Source of the DNA: Paracoccus gahaiensis
GTDB taxonomy: Bacteria; Pseudomonadota; Alphaproteobacteria; Rhodobacterales; Rhodobacteraceae
Length of the DNA stretch: 40,506 bases
Direction of reading: 5' to 3'
Assembly (NCBI RefSeq): GCF_005048225.1
Contig: NZ_SUNI01000025.1
Location: 1 to 40,506, forward strand
Positions 1-8,904 of this stretch are shown here, piece after piece. The position numbers and the translations under genes were made by a program. Within the stretch, counting starts at the first letter, position 1; every line of letters starts with the position of its first letter. The notes under the pieces were generated by a model. That model was not told where the DNA came from. It saw only the letters and a list, made by a program, of their open reading frames with translations, and did not search any database.

Positions 1-4
1 CCTC

Positions 5-21
5 TTGGCCGTGCCGGCCAA
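5..21. terminator. Short perfect hairpin at window edge
   Basis: Seven-base arms TTGGCCG and CGGCCAA enclose three bases (12-14). It lies about 90 nt beyond the stop of the aminotransferase gene and may end that transcript or one entering from the left. No clear T-run follows on either strand, so the terminator role is tentative. Confidence 0.35.
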
Positions 22-24
22 TTC

Positions 25-55
25 ACCCCCCGAGGATATTTCGGCCAAGATGAAA
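25..55 (+). repeat. Rhodobacterales-type intergenic motif, copy 1
   Basis: The core at 37-54 reads TATTT-nn-GC-n-AAGA-n-GAA and is preceded by a C-run and GAGGA. A related copy in the opposite orientation lies at 36739-36756 and matches at 14 of 18 core positions. Both sit just past the 3' end of a gene. From memory, motifs of this form are frequent downstream of genes in Rhodobacterales; their function is unknown to me. Confidence 0.5.
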
Positions 56-113
56 GGGCCGGAAGGGGTGCACCGGGGCGGCACAGGGCGTGCACCGGCG
101 TCGTGCCGGGGTG

Positions 114-1298
114 TCACTGCAAGTCGGCGAAGGCCGATTGGAGGCGGGCGACGGCCTCGGTGATGCGGGCGCGGGGGGTGGCGATGTTGAAGCGCAGGAA
201 GTCCGCGCCGCCGGTGCCGAAGGTGGGGCCGTGATTGGCGGCGATGCGGGCCGGGCCCTCGACCCGGGCGGTGACTTCGGCAGGCGTCATCCCGGTGCCC
301 GAGAAATCGACCCAGGAGAGATAAGTGGCCTGCAGCGGCATCGAGCGCAGCCCCGGGATCGCGTTCACGCCCGCGTCGAAGATCCGGCGGTTGCCGTCCA
401 GATAGGTCATCAGCGCATCGACCCATGCCGCCCCCTCGGGCGAATAGGCGGCGGCGACCATGTCCATGCCCAGCATCCCCGCCGAGACGCCGCGCGCGGT
501 CAGCGCATGGCGGAAGCGCGCGCGCAGGTCGGGATCGGCGATGATCGCGTTGCCCAGATGGGCGCCCGCGATGTTGAACGTCTTGGTGGCCGAGGTCAGC
601 GTCACCAGCCGGTCGGCGATCTCGGGGACCACGGTCGCCACCATCCGGTGGCGGGGCGCGCCGGGCATGACCAGATCGCAATGGATGTCGTCCGAGACGA
701 GGATCAGGTCGTGGCGGCGGCAGAAATCCACGACCTGGGCCAGTTCCTCGGGCGACCAGACGCGGCCGCCCGGATTGTGGGGGGAGCAGAGGATCAGCAG
801 GCGCTCGTGCCCCTTGAGCATCCCCTCCCATGCGGACCAGTCCATGCGGTACTGGCCGTCCTGCAGCGCCAAGGGCAGTTCGACCAGATCGCGGTCGGCC
901 GCGCGGATCACCCGGGCGAAGGCGTGATAGACCGGGCTCATCACGATGACCCCGTCGCCGGGCCGGGTATAGGCGTCCAGCGTCATCGCCACGCCGTTCA
1001 CCAGCCCCGCGCAGGTGGTGATCCAGTCGGTGTCGATCTGCCAGCCGTGGCGGGTGGCCATCCACCAGCGGATCGCCTGCAGATAGGGCGCGTTCGCGCC
1101 GGGATAGCCGTAGACGCCATGATCCGCCGCCGCCTGCACCGCCGCCTGCACTGCTGCGGGGGGCGCGAAATCCATGTCGGCCACCCACATGGCTAGTCCG
1201 TCCTCGGGCGAGACGCCATAGGCCGCCTGCATGTCGTCCCACTTGCTGCAGCGCGTGCCGCGTCGGTCGATGATCCTGTCGAAATCGGGGGCGGTCAT
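114..1298 (-). CDS. MalY/PatB-family aminotransferase (cystathionine beta-lyase type)
   Basis: Fold-type I PLP enzyme of 394 aa. The N-terminal part carries FDRIIDRRGTRCSKWD and the family signature MWVADMDF; the PLP lysine lies in SATKTFNIAG. MalY/PatB enzymes usually cleave C-S bonds of cystathionine or cysteine conjugates, giving homocysteine or thiols, in the cytoplasm. The start at 1298 is chosen because AGGAG lies seven bases upstream and the sequence from MTAPDFDRI fits the family; an ATG eight codons earlier has no better site. The gene diverges from the deformylase cluster across about 80 nt. Substrate cannot be read from sequence; a related C-S lyase role is possible. Confidence 0.85.
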   Translation of the reverse strand: MTAPDFDRIIDRRGTRCSKWDDMQAAYGVSPEDGLAMWVADMDFAPPAAVQAAVQAAADHGVYGYPGANAPYLQAIRWWMATRHGWQIDTDWITTCAGLVNGVAMTLDAYTRPGDGVIVMSPVYHAFARVIRAADRDLVELPLALQDGQYRMDWSAWEGMLKGHERLLILCSPHNPGGRVWSPEELAQVVDFCRRHDLILVSDDIHCDLVMPGAPRHRMVATVVPEIADRLVTLTSATKTFNIAGAHLGNAIIADPDLRARFRHALTARGVSAGMLGMDMVAAAYSPEGAAWVDALMTYLDGNRRIFDAGVNAIPGLRSMPLQATYLSWVDFSGTGMTPAEVTARVEGPARIAANHGPTFGTGGADFLRFNIATPRARITEAVARLQSAFADLQ

Positions 1299-1378
1299 GG
1301 AAGGCTCCTGCAGGTTGATCAAGCCCTTGTCTAGCTGGGTTGTTGCGTCTGGTGAAGGCTTGGCCTAAATCCGGGAAC

Positions 1379-1900
1379 ATGAGCCTTCGACCGATCCTGA
1401 TCCATCCCGATCCGCGCCTGAAGAAGGCGGCCCAGCTCGTGGCCCGCATCACGCCCGAGATCGAGACGCTGGCCGCCGACATGCTGGCCACCATGTACGA
1501 GGCGCCCGGCATCGGTCTGGCCGCGCCGCAGATCGGCGTGGGCCTGCGGGTCTTCGTGATGGACGCCACCCGCGAGCCCGAGGCCCCGCCCGCGCCGCTG
1601 GTCCTGATCAATCCCGAGGTGACCTGGACCTCGGAGGCGTCCAACACCTACGAGGAAGGCTGCCTGTCGATCCCCGAGCAATTCGGCGAGGTGACCCGCC
1701 CCGCGCAGGTGCGAATGCGCTGGCTGGGGCTGGACGGCAAGTCGCATGATCGCGAGTTCGACGAGCTGTGGGCCACCTGCGCGCAGCATGAGCTGGATCA
1801 TCTGAACGGCATCCTGTTCATCGATCACCTGTCGGCCATCAAGCGGCAGATGATCACCCGCCGCATGGTCAAGCTGAAGCGGGAAAATGCGCGTGCCTGA
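1379..1900 (+). CDS. def: Peptide deformylase 1
   Basis: Removes the formyl group from the initiator methionine of nascent proteins at the ribosome. The 173-aa product has all three family motifs intact: [18 protein letters not shown] with the metal-binding Cys, and QHELDHLNG with two metal-binding His and the catalytic Glu. The start at 1379 gives the usual N terminus (MSLRPILIHPDPRL); an in-frame ATG 13 codons upstream adds residues unlike the family. It is first of three adjacent deformylase-family genes and overlaps the next by 14 nt. fmt follows, so formylation and deformylation functions are grouped. This copy is the best candidate for the main housekeeping enzyme. Confidence 0.93.
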   Translation: MSLRPILIHPDPRLKKAAQLVARITPEIETLAADMLATMYEAPGIGLAAPQIGVGLRVFVMDATREPEAPPAPLVLINPEVTWTSEASNTYEEGCLSIPEQFGEVTRPAQVRMRWLGLDGKSHDREFDELWATCAQHELDHLNGILFIDHLSAIKRQMITRRMVKLKRENARA

Positions 1901-2408
1901 TCGCGCCGATGCCCCGGGCTGGGTCCGCCCCGTCCTGACGGGCGATCTGGCCTCTGGCACGGTGCATGATCTGGTCCTGTGGCCCGACCCGCGCCTGCGG
2001 ATGCGCTGCGAGCCTGCGGGCTATCTGAGCAGCCCCGAATTGCGCCAGCTGGCCGCCGACCTGCTGGCCACGATGTATGCCGCCGGGGGCCGGGGGCTGG
2101 CCGCGCCGCAGATCGGCGTCAGCCGGCGGATCTTCGTCATGGATGCCGGCTGGAAGGAGGGCGCGCCCGATCCGCTGGTGATGACCGATCCCGAGATCCT
2201 GGTCCGCAGCCCCGTGACCGAGGCCGCGATCGAAGGCTGCCTCTCCATCCCCGACCGGCCGGTCGAGGTCGTGCGGCCCGTCTCGATCGGCATCGCCTGG
2301 TACGATCTGGACGGGCTGTATCAGCTGGAGCAGCTGGATGGCGCGGCGGCGCGCATCGCGCAGCACGAGGCCGACCATCTGGACGGCCGCCTGATCGTGA
2401 ACGACTGA
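1887..2408 (+). CDS. Peptide deformylase 2
   Basis: Second deformylase-family gene, 173 aa. It keeps all motifs ([27 protein letters not shown]), so the Cys and two His metal ligands and the catalytic Glu are present and activity is expected. It differs from copy 1 in a longer N-terminal stretch of about 25 residues before the conserved LWPDPRL, and in a shorter C terminus that ends soon after the HEADH helix. The ATG at 1887 overlaps the end of copy 1, and the stop is followed by one base before the next ATG, so the three are probably translated from one mRNA. A separate substrate preference is possible but unknown. Confidence 0.85.
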   Translation: MRVPDRADAPGWVRPVLTGDLASGTVHDLVLWPDPRLRMRCEPAGYLSSPELRQLAADLLATMYAAGGRGLAAPQIGVSRRIFVMDAGWKEGAPDPLVMTDPEILVRSPVTEAAIEGCLSIPDRPVEVVRPVSIGIAWYDLDGLYQLEQLDGAAARIAQHEADHLDGRLIVND

Positions 2409-2409
2409 G

Positions 2410-2910
2410 ATGGCCGCGCGTGCCTTCCTGCCCTATGCCGATCCGCGCCTGCACCGCGCGGCCGAACCCGTCGAGGCGGTGACGGAAACCGTGCGGATGA
2501 TCTGGGATGACATGATCGACACGATGGAGGCGATGCCCGGCGTGGGCCTGGCCGCGCCGCAGATCGGGATCATGCTGCAGCTGGCGGTGGTCGACGCCTC
2601 GGACAAGCGCGGGCAGGCCGTGCGGATGGCCAATCCGGTCGTGCTGCATGAAAGCGTCAAGCTGCGCAGCCATGACGAGGCCAGCCCGAACCTGCCCGGC
2701 GTCTCGGCCCCGGTCGAGCGGCCGCGCGCGGTGACGGTGCGGTTCCTGAACGAGCTGGGCGAGAGCGAGGAGCGCGATTTCGTGGGCCTGTGGGCCACCT
2801 CGGTGCAGCATCAGATCGACCATCTGGCGGGGCGGCTGTATGTGGACCGGCTGACGCCCCTGCGCCGCAAGATGCTGGTCGCGAAATCGGCCAAGCTGGC
2901 GCGGCGCTGA
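2410..2910 (+). CDS. Peptide deformylase-like protein lacking catalytic residues
   Basis: Third deformylase-family gene, 166 aa. The first motif is intact ([10 protein letters not shown]), but the second, normally EGCLS, reads EASPNLPGV and lacks the metal-binding Cys. The third, normally QHExDH, reads QHQIDH, with the catalytic Glu replaced by Gln. With a ligand and the general acid/base both gone, ordinary deformylase activity is unlikely. The frame is open and the fold-defining regions are retained, so this is not an obvious pseudogene. It starts one base after the stop of copy 2 and precedes fmt by 76 nt. A binding, regulatory or altered enzymatic role is possible; none can be assigned. 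Confidence 0.85.
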   Translation: MAARAFLPYADPRLHRAAEPVEAVTETVRMIWDDMIDTMEAMPGVGLAAPQIGIMLQLAVVDASDKRGQAVRMANPVVLHESVKLRSHDEASPNLPGVSAPVERPRAVTVRFLNELGESEERDFVGLWATSVQHQIDHLAGRLYVDRLTPLRRKMLVAKSAKLARR

Positions 2911-2986
2911 TCCCTCGCCCCCCTTGCCGGGGGGCCGTTGCTCTTTCATTAAGGGGGCCTTCTTGGGTGGCAGACGGGGCAAGGCG

Positions 2987-3880
2987 ATGCGCGTGATCTT
3001 CATGGGAACTCCGGATTTCTCGGTGCCGGCGCTGCGGGCGATCGCCGCGCGCCATCAGGTCGTGGCGGTCTATTCCCAGCCTCCGCGCGCCGCCGGGCGG
3101 GGGCAGAAGCCGCGCCCCTCGCCCGTCCATCGCGCCGCCGACGAGCTGGGGATCGCGGTGCGCACGCCTGCGCGGCTGCGCGATCCAGAGGCGCAGGCCG
3201 AGTTCGCGGCGCTGCAGGCGGATGTGGCGGTGGTGGTGGCCTATGGGCTGATCCTGCCGCAGCCGGTGCTGGATGCGCCACGTCTGGGGTGCCTCAACAT
3301 CCACGCCTCGATCCTGCCGCGCTGGCGGGGGGCGGCGCCGATCCACCGGGCGATCCTGGCGGGGGATGCCGAGACCGGCGTGGCGATCATGCAGATGGAG
3401 GCGGGGCTGGACACCGGGCCGGTGCTGGATCTGGCGCGCACCGCGATCGGGCCCGAGGAGACGACCGGCGGGCTGCACGACCGCCTGTCGGAGATGGGCG
3501 CGGGGCTGATCGTCGAGGTGCTGGCGCGCTTGCCGCTGCCCGCGACGGCCCAGCCCGAGGCGGGCGTGACCTATGCCGCCAAGATCGACAAGGCCGAGGC
3601 GCGGATCGACTGGACCCGCCCCGCCGTCGAGGTGGACCGGCAGATCCGGGGGCTGTCGCCCTTTCCCGGCGCCTGGTGCGAGATCGGCGGCGAGCGGGTC
3701 AAGCTGCTGGGCAGCCGCGTGACGGAGGGATCGGGGGCGCCCGGCACGGTGCTGCCGGGGCTGGCCATCGCCTGCGGGTCGGGGGCTGTCCAGGTGACGC
3801 TGGCGCAGCGGGCGGGCAAGCGCGCGCTGCCGGTCGAGGAGCTGCTGCGGGGCTGGGACCTGCCCGCGCGGGTGGCGTGA
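2987..3880 (+). CDS. fmt: Methionyl-tRNA formyltransferase
   Basis: Formylates the amino group of Met-tRNAfMet using 10-formyl-tetrahydrofolate, so the product is used by the initiation machinery and later deformylated by the upstream genes' enzymes. The 297-aa protein starts with the typical [14 protein letters not shown] and carries the catalytic region [17 protein letters not shown] (Asn and His) followed by the conserved Asp in [10 protein letters not shown]-terminal tRNA-binding domain starts near residue 205 ([14 protein letters not shown]). The start at 2987 is chosen from family alignment; an in-frame ATG 21 codons upstream would add non-family residues. AAGG lies close before the start. 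Confidence 0.95.
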   Translation: MRVIFMGTPDFSVPALRAIAARHQVVAVYSQPPRAAGRGQKPRPSPVHRAADELGIAVRTPARLRDPEAQAEFAALQADVAVVVAYGLILPQPVLDAPRLGCLNIHASILPRWRGAAPIHRAILAGDAETGVAIMQMEAGLDTGPVLDLARTAIGPEETTGGLHDRLSEMGAGLIVEVLARLPLPATAQPEAGVTYAAKIDKAEARIDWTRPAVEVDRQIRGLSPFPGAWCEIGGERVKLLGSRVTEGSGAPGTVLPGLAIACGSGAVQVTLAQRAGKRALPVEELLRGWDLPARVA

Positions 3881-4137
3881 GAGAAGACGGGCTGCGGCTG
3901 GCGGGGTTCGGATCGCTGTGCAGTATGGCGCGCGGTCTGTTCGTGAGACGCGGGCTGTCGAACGTCTGCCCGGGGCAAAGACCCCTCAGGTGCGTGGAAG
4001 CCGGGCGTGCCAGCCTTGGCTGAACGCAGACCTGACGTTCGGGGCGGTTGGCGTTCGGCGCGGGGGTGAAGGCCCGGTGCAGGGCCTCGGCGACGCGAAG
4101 GACCCATCTGGACCCAACCCCGATGCGGGTCATGCAG
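3881..4137. other. Intergenic stretch, no gene recognised
   Basis: This 257-nt region separates the convergent fmt and sulfotransferase-like genes. It holds a GGGG/CCCC stem near 3972-3985 and GTCTGC/GCAGAC halves around 3964 and 4026, but no convincing intrinsic terminator, tRNA or start signal. Several frames stay open only because of base composition. Confidence 0.4.
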
Positions 4138-4872
4138 TCAGGTCGGCTGACCCTCGGGCAGAAGATGGGGATAGAAGGTCCGGTAGATCAGATCCTCCCT
4201 CTGCAGAAGGCGGGCCATCAGCGGTGCGGGCAGGTCGGTCGACAGCTCTGCCCCCCGATCCGAGCGGTTGATTCTGGCCTTGGGGGCCAGAAAGGCCTCT
4301 GCCGCCTCCAGGTCGAACAGGTCGGGATGGCGGGCCACGAGGGCCTGCAGATCGGCCACCAGATCTTCCTGCCGCAGCGCCTCGGACCAGAGCCGCAGGC
4401 GCGGATAGGCTGCGACCAGCCCGTCGCGGGGCAGGCGCTTCAGCGTCGCCAGCGGCCATTTCACCGCCAGCAGCAGATGCCGGAAGCTCATCATGCCCAT
4501 GTCGAACTTGCGGGCCACCGGCTCGAAGCTGTCATGCAGAAGCGGCGCGGTCTCGGGCTGCAGCAGGATCTCGACAAAGGTCTCGAAGGCCTCCTGCGTG
4601 GGCTGATAGACCTCGGTCAGGCCCGCATCCTTGAGGCGGTGATACAACCCGCCCTTGCCGTCCAGCCCATAGCGGAACAGCGACCGGTATTGCGCCAGCG
4701 GCTCGCGGACCGAGATGACGCGGACCGTGCCGGCGGGCAGTTTGCTGCGCAGACGGTCGTGCTGGTGGTAGTGGATCTGCGGGCGGCGGCAGCAGGCCTG
4801 CAGGAAGGCGGTGACGAAGGTCGAGCCGGTCTTCTGCACATCGAGATAGAGAAGGCCGTCAAAGAGCAGCAT
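4138..4872 (-). CDS. Sulfotransferase-family protein
   Basis: A 244-aa protein with the two PAPS-binding signatures of sulfotransferases: LDVQKTGSTFVTAFL near residues 10-24 (5'-phosphosulfate loop) and VISVREPLAQYRSLF near 52-66 (3'-phosphate motif). Such enzymes transfer sulfate from PAPS to sugars, lipids or proteins; the acceptor cannot be inferred. No signal peptide is visible, so it is probably cytoplasmic. The start at 4872 is the first ATG before the N-terminal strand; its ribosome site is weak (GGA about 11 nt upstream). It lies downstream of the secA terminator and has no functional neighbours, so it looks like an accessory gene. Family assignment is moderately sure. Confidence 0.7.
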   Translation of the reverse strand: MLLFDGLLYLDVQKTGSTFVTAFLQACCRRPQIHYHQHDRLRSKLPAGTVRVISVREPLAQYRSLFRYGLDGKGGLYHRLKDAGLTEVYQPTQEAFETFVEILLQPETAPLLHDSFEPVARKFDMGMMSFRHLLLAVKWPLATLKRLPRDGLVAAYPRLRLWSEALRQEDLVADLQALVARHPDLFDLEAAEAFLAPKARINRSDRGAELSTDLPAPLMARLLQREDLIYRTFYPHLLPEGQPT

Positions 4873-4970
4873 GAGAGAAATCCGTCCTGCGCCCAGGCCG
4901 GGCGGCGGTCTTGGGTCAGCGTGTCGGGCCATCAACGCGCAAGGCATCGGCGGGGTCCGGGGAAAGGCAA

Positions 4971-5004
4971 ACATCCTGCGGGGCCGGTGGGCCGCGCAGG
5001 ATGT
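4971..5004 (-). terminator. Intrinsic terminator of secA
   Basis: Arms ACATCCTGCG (4971-4980) and CGCAGGATGT (4995-5004) pair perfectly, and the 14-nt loop contains an internal GGCC/GGCC pair. On the minus strand the hairpin is followed by TTTGCCTTT. It begins about 40 nt past the secA stop. Confidence 0.75.
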
Positions 5005-5045
5005 CGACCCTCTCGGCCGGATGCCGGGGCGCCGGACCTTCGGGG

Positions 5046-7799
5046 TCAGATGGCGCCGTGGCAATGCTTGAACTTCTTGCCCGATCCGCAGGGACAGGGA
5101 TCGTTCCGCGACGGCGTGCCCCAGGTCGTGGGATCGCTTTCGACGAAGGCCGGATTGCGGGACGCCGGGGCCGCCGCTGCCGGAGGCGCGGCGGGCGGGT
5201 GCGCCGTGGGGGCAGAGGCCGCCGGTTCGGGCGGCTGTCCGCCCTCGGGCGAGGGCGACGGATCGGCCTGCGCGGCCTTTTGCTGGTCGGTCATCTGGCG
5301 CAGCATGTCGGCGCGCTCGGCCTCGGTCAGCGGGCGGATCTGGCAGAGGCGCTGCGTCACGTCGAAGCGTAGCCCGTCCAGAAGCGCCTCGAACAGCTGG
5401 AACGCCTCGGTCTTGTATTCCGACAGCGGATCGCGCTGCGCATAGCCTCGAAAGCCCACGACCGAGCGCAGGTGGTCCAGCGTCATCAGGTGATCGCGCC
5501 ATTTCTGGTCGATCTGCTGCAGCAGCACCTGCTTTTCGATCTGCACCATCGTCTCGGGCCCGAAGGCCGCGGCCTTGTCGGCCATGTAGCGGTCGCTGGC
5601 CTCGGTCACGCGCTCGCGCATGATGTCCTGGTCGACGCCCTCCTCGGCGGCCCAGTCCGGGATGGGCAGGTTCAGGTTCACGCGTTCGCGGATCGCGGTG
5701 CGCAGCCCCTCGGCGTCCCACTGGTCGGCATAGCTGCGGGGCGGCATGTGGTCGTCGATCAGGTCGTCGATGACCTGATGGCGCATGTCGGCGGTGATCT
5801 CGCCGACCTCGTCGCTGTCCATGATCTCGCGGCGCTGGCCGAAGATAGCCTTGCGCTGGTCGTTCATCACGTCGTCGAATTTCAGCAATTGCTTGCGGAT
5901 GTCGAAGTTGCGGCCCTCGACCTTGGCCTGGGCGCGTTCCAGCGACTTGTTCACCCACGGATGGATGATCGCCTCGCCCTCCTTCATGCCAAGCGTGGAC
6001 AGCACCTTGTCCAGACGCTCGGACCCGAAGATCCGCATCAGGTCGTCGTCCAGCGACAGGAAGAACAGCGACCGGCCCGGATCGCCCTGACGGCCCGAGC
6101 GGCCGCGCAGCTGGTTGTCGATCCGGCGGCTTTCGTGGCGTTCGGTACCCAAGACGAACAGGCCCCCGGCGGCCAGCACGGTCTGCCGGTCGGCGGCATG
6201 GCTGGCCTCGATCTGGGCGCGCAGGGCGTCGGGATCGGCGTCGGGATCGGATTTGAGCGCCTCCATCACCTTCATCTCGACATTGCCGCCCAGCTGGATG
6301 TCGGTGCCCCGACCGGCCATGTTGGTGGCGATGGTCACCGCGCCGGGCTTGCCGGCATCGGCGACGATCTGCGCCTCGGCCTCGTGCTGGCGGGCGTTGA
6401 GGACGTTATGGGGCACGCCGTCCTTCTTCAGCATCTCGGACAGCATCTCGGATTTCTCGATGCTGGTGGTGCCGACCAGGATGGGCTGGCCCTTGGCATT
6501 GGCGTCCTTGATGGCCTCGATGACGGCGGCGAATTTCTCGGCGGCGGTGCGATAGACGCGATCGTGATCGTCGATCCGCGCGATGCCGCGGTTCGTCGGC
6601 ACCTCGACCACGCCCAGCTTGTAGATCTCGGCGAATTCCTCGGCCTCGGTGGAGGCCGTGCCGGTCATGCCCGACAGGCGGTCATAGAGGCGGAAGTAGT
6701 TCTGGAAGGTCACGCTCGCCAGCGTCACGTTCTCGGGCTGGATCTCGACGCCTTCCTTGGCCTCGATCGCCTGATGCAGACCGTCCGACAGGCGGCGGCC
6801 CTTCATCATGCGGCCCGTGAATTCGTCGATCAGCGCGACCTCGCCCTCACGGATCATGTAGTGCTGATCGCGCAGGAACAGCTTGTGCGCGCGCAGGGCC
6901 TGGTTGGCATGGTGCACGATGGTGGTCGATTCCGGATCGTAGAGCGTCTGGCCCTCGGGCAGGACGCCATCGGCAGTCAGGCGCTGTTCCAGGAACTCGT
7001 TGCCCTCTTCGGTGAAGGTCGCGTTGCGGGACTTTTCGTCCAGCTTGTAATGCTCGGGCGTCAGCAGCGGCACATAGGTGTCCAGCACCTTGTACAGCTC
7101 GCTGCGGTCTTGGGACGGGCCGGAAATGATCAGCGGCGTACGCGCCTCGTCGATCAGGATGCTGTCGACCTCGTCCACGATGGCGAAATTGTGACCGCGC
7201 TGGACCATCTCGGCCACCGAGCCCTTCATGTTGTCGCGCAGATAGTCGAAGCCCAGCTCGTTGTTCGTGGCATAGGTCACGTCGCAGGAATAGGCCTGGC
7301 GCTTTTCCGCCTCGGGCTGGAAGGGGACGACGACGCCGCAGGTCATGCCCAGCTGGGCGAAGACCTTGGACATCCATTCGGCGTCGCGCTTGGCCAGATA
7401 GTCGTTGACGGTGACGACATGCACGCCCTTGCCCGACAGCGCATTCAGATAGGCCGGGAAGGTGGCGACCAGGGTCTTGCCCTCGCCGGTCTTCATCTCG
7501 GCAATGTTGCCGTCATGCAGGAAGATCCCGCCCATCAGCTGCACGTCGAAAGCCCGCAGGCCAAGCGCGCGGCGCGCACCCTCGCGGCAGTTGGCGAAGG
7601 CCTCGGGCAGGATCGCGTCCAGCGCCTCGCCCTTGGCCACGCGGGCCTTGAACTCGTCCGTCTTGTCGATCAGGCCCTGATCGGTGAGCGCGGCGAATTG
7701 TTCCTCCAGCGCATTGATGCGCGCGACCAGCGGCCGCGTGCCCTTGACCTTGCGGTCATTGGGCGTGCCAAAGACCATCTTCGCCAGATTACCGATCAT
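5046..7799 (-). CDS. secA: Protein translocase ATPase SecA
   Basis: Motor ATPase that pushes unfolded preproteins through SecYEG at the inner membrane. The 917-aa product has Walker A in [12 protein letters not shown] near residues 102-113, the DEAD-type box [17 protein letters not shown] near 205-220, the GTTSIEKSE and [13 protein letters not shown] helicase segments, and a C-terminal zinc-binding [13 protein letters not shown] preceded by an Ala/Pro-rich linker. The start at 7799 ([11 protein letters not shown]) is chosen because AAGG lies five bases upstream and family N termini begin there; the frame stays open for 93 more codons without resembling any SecA. It diverges from the secreted isomerase gene. 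Confidence 0.97.
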   Translation of the reverse strand: MIGNLAKMVFGTPNDRKVKGTRPLVARINALEEQFAALTDQGLIDKTDEFKARVAKGEALDAILPEAFANCREGARRALGLRAFDVQLMGGIFLHDGNIAEMKTGEGKTLVATFPAYLNALSGKGVHVVTVNDYLAKRDAEWMSKVFAQLGMTCGVVVPFQPEAEKRQAYSCDVTYATNNELGFDYLRDNMKGSVAEMVQRGHNFAIVDEVDSILIDEARTPLIISGPSQDRSELYKVLDTYVPLLTPEHYKLDEKSRNATFTEEGNEFLEQRLTADGVLPEGQTLYDPESTTIVHHANQALRAHKLFLRDQHYMIREGEVALIDEFTGRMMKGRRLSDGLHQAIEAKEGVEIQPENVTLASVTFQNYFRLYDRLSGMTGTASTEAEEFAEIYKLGVVEVPTNRGIARIDDHDRVYRTAAEKFAAVIEAIKDANAKGQPILVGTTSIEKSEMLSEMLKKDGVPHNVLNARQHEAEAQIVADAGKPGAVTIATNMAGRGTDIQLGGNVEMKVMEALKSDPDADPDALRAQIEASHAADRQTVLAAGGLFVLGTERHESRRIDNQLRGRSGRQGDPGRSLFFLSLDDDLMRIFGSERLDKVLSTLGMKEGEAIIHPWVNKSLERAQAKVEGRNFDIRKQLLKFDDVMNDQRKAIFGQRREIMDSDEVGEITADMRHQVIDDLIDDHMPPRSYADQWDAEGLRTAIRERVNLNLPIPDWAAEEGVDQDIMRERVTEASDRYMADKAAAFGPETMVQIEKQVLLQQIDQKWRDHLMTLDHLRSVVGFRGYAQRDPLSEYKTEAFQLFEALLDGLRFDVTQRLCQIRPLTEAERADMLRQMTDQQKAAQADPSPSPEGGQPPEPAASAPTAHPPAAPPAAAAPASRNPAFVESDPTTWGTPSRNDPCPCGSGKKFKHCHGAI

Positions 7800-7925
7800 G
7801 TTACCTTCGCCATCACGTTGTTGGGACAGGCGCGTGACCGGGCGCCCACTTGCCCGCACCGGCTGCCTTGCCGTATCAGGGACCAGAACGAACGCGGCGG
7901 CGGCGCCTTCCACGGAGTTGGCTTG

Positions 7926-7954
7926 GATGTAGGCGCCGCCCGCCTGACTGTCAA
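7926..7954 (-). promoter_or_regulatory. Candidate secA promoter
   Basis: On the minus strand TTGACA (7949-7954) is followed after 17 nt by TACATC (7926-7931). The -35 is perfect and the -10 weak. Transcription would start about 120 nt before the secA ATG. Confidence 0.45.
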
Positions 7955-8010
7955 TGTTGGCACGGGTCCTCGGACGGGGGCGCGGGTCACGATCTGCAAA
8001 GGATTTCCCC

Positions 8011-8904
8011 ATGACACGCCCAACCCTTCCAGCGACCCTGCTGGCCGCCGCCCTGATCGCGGTGCCGATGCTGAGCATGCCCGCCTTCGCCCAGGACGCG
8101 GCTCAGGATGGGGCCCAGGATGCGGCCCAGACCGCGGACGGCGCCGATCAGGTCGTCGCCACCGTCGACGGGCAGGACATCACCCTGGGCCAGATGATCG
8201 TCATGAAGCAGTCGATCCAGGACCCGGCCATGGCCGAGCTGCCCGACCAGGCGCTGTGGGACATGATGCTGGACCAGCTGATCCGCCAGACCGCCGTGGC
8301 CGCCTCGGCCGAGGAGACCGCCGGCGTGCGCGCCCAGATGGAGCTGCAGCGCCGCAACATCATGGCCGCCGCCGCCGTGTCGCAGATCGCCGGGGGCGAG
8401 CCCGACGAGGCCGAGCTGCAGGCGCGTTATGACCAACTCTTCGCCGAGGCCGGCACGGCCACCGAATACAATGCCGCCCATATCCTGGTCGAGACCGAGG
8501 AAGAGGCCACCGCGCTGAAGGCCGAACTGGACGGCGGCGCCGCCTTCGGCGATCTGGCCGAGGCGAACTCGACCGGACCCTCGGGCCCGAACCGGGGCGA
8601 TCTGGGCTGGTTCACCGCCGACCAGATGGTGCCGCCCTTCGCCGAAGCCGTCGCCGCGCTGGAGCCGGGTGCCATCTCGGATCCGGTGCAGACCGATTTC
8701 GGCTGGCACATCATCCAGCTGAACGAGACCCGCCCCCGCGAGGCCCCGCCGCTGGCCGAGGTCCGCGACGAGATCACCCAGATGGTGCTGCGCGAGAAGG
8801 TCGAGGCCGAGATCGCGCGTCTGGTCGAGGCCGCCGAGATCCAGAAGACCGAGGGCGTCGATCCCACAGCCCTGAGCGACATCGACCTCTTGGAGGCCAA
8901 CTGA
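8011..8904 (+). CDS. Secreted peptidyl-prolyl isomerase, parvulin (PpiC) type
   Basis: Likely a periplasmic foldase. The 297-aa product starts with a Sec signal peptide (hydrophobic [15 protein letters not shown], cleavage likely after AFA-Q near residue 27). An N-terminal helical SurA/PrsA-like region follows, then a parvulin domain near residues 153-240 with [18 protein letters not shown] and FGWHIIQL. The C-terminal tail is helical and acidic. The start at 8011 follows AAAGGA and gives the signal peptide directly. Its stop overlaps the argJ start (TGATG), so the genes are co-translated, although the functions appear unrelated. The divergent neighbour is secA, a loose thematic link to export. 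Confidence 0.88.
   Translation: MTRPTLPATLLAAALIAVPMLSMPAFAQDAAQDGAQDAAQTADGADQVVATVDGQDITLGQMIVMKQSIQDPAMAELPDQALWDMMLDQLIRQTAVAASAEETAGVRAQMELQRRNIMAAAAVSQIAGGEPDEAELQARYDQLFAEAGTATEYNAAHILVETEEEATALKAELDGGAAFGDLAEANSTGPSGPNRGDLGWFTADQMVPPFAEAVAALEPGAISDPVQTDFGWHIIQLNETRPREAPPLAEVRDEITQMVLREKVEAEIARLVEAAEIQKTEGVDPTALSDIDLLEAN

Noticed and set aside
4138..5958. A 606-codon frame that joins secA-antiframe sequence to the sulfotransferase-like protein
   Set aside because: The upstream part is an out-of-frame reading of secA; only the part from 4872 is protein-like.
7800..8078. N-terminal extension of SecA by 93 codons
   Set aside because: The extension is low-complexity, overlaps the promoter region and the divergent gene's start, and the ATG at 7799 has a good ribosome site.
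5472..8432. A very long open frame opposite secA
   Set aside because: It mirrors the secA codons, contains no recognisable domain and is explained by GC-rich third positions; secA itself is unmistakable.
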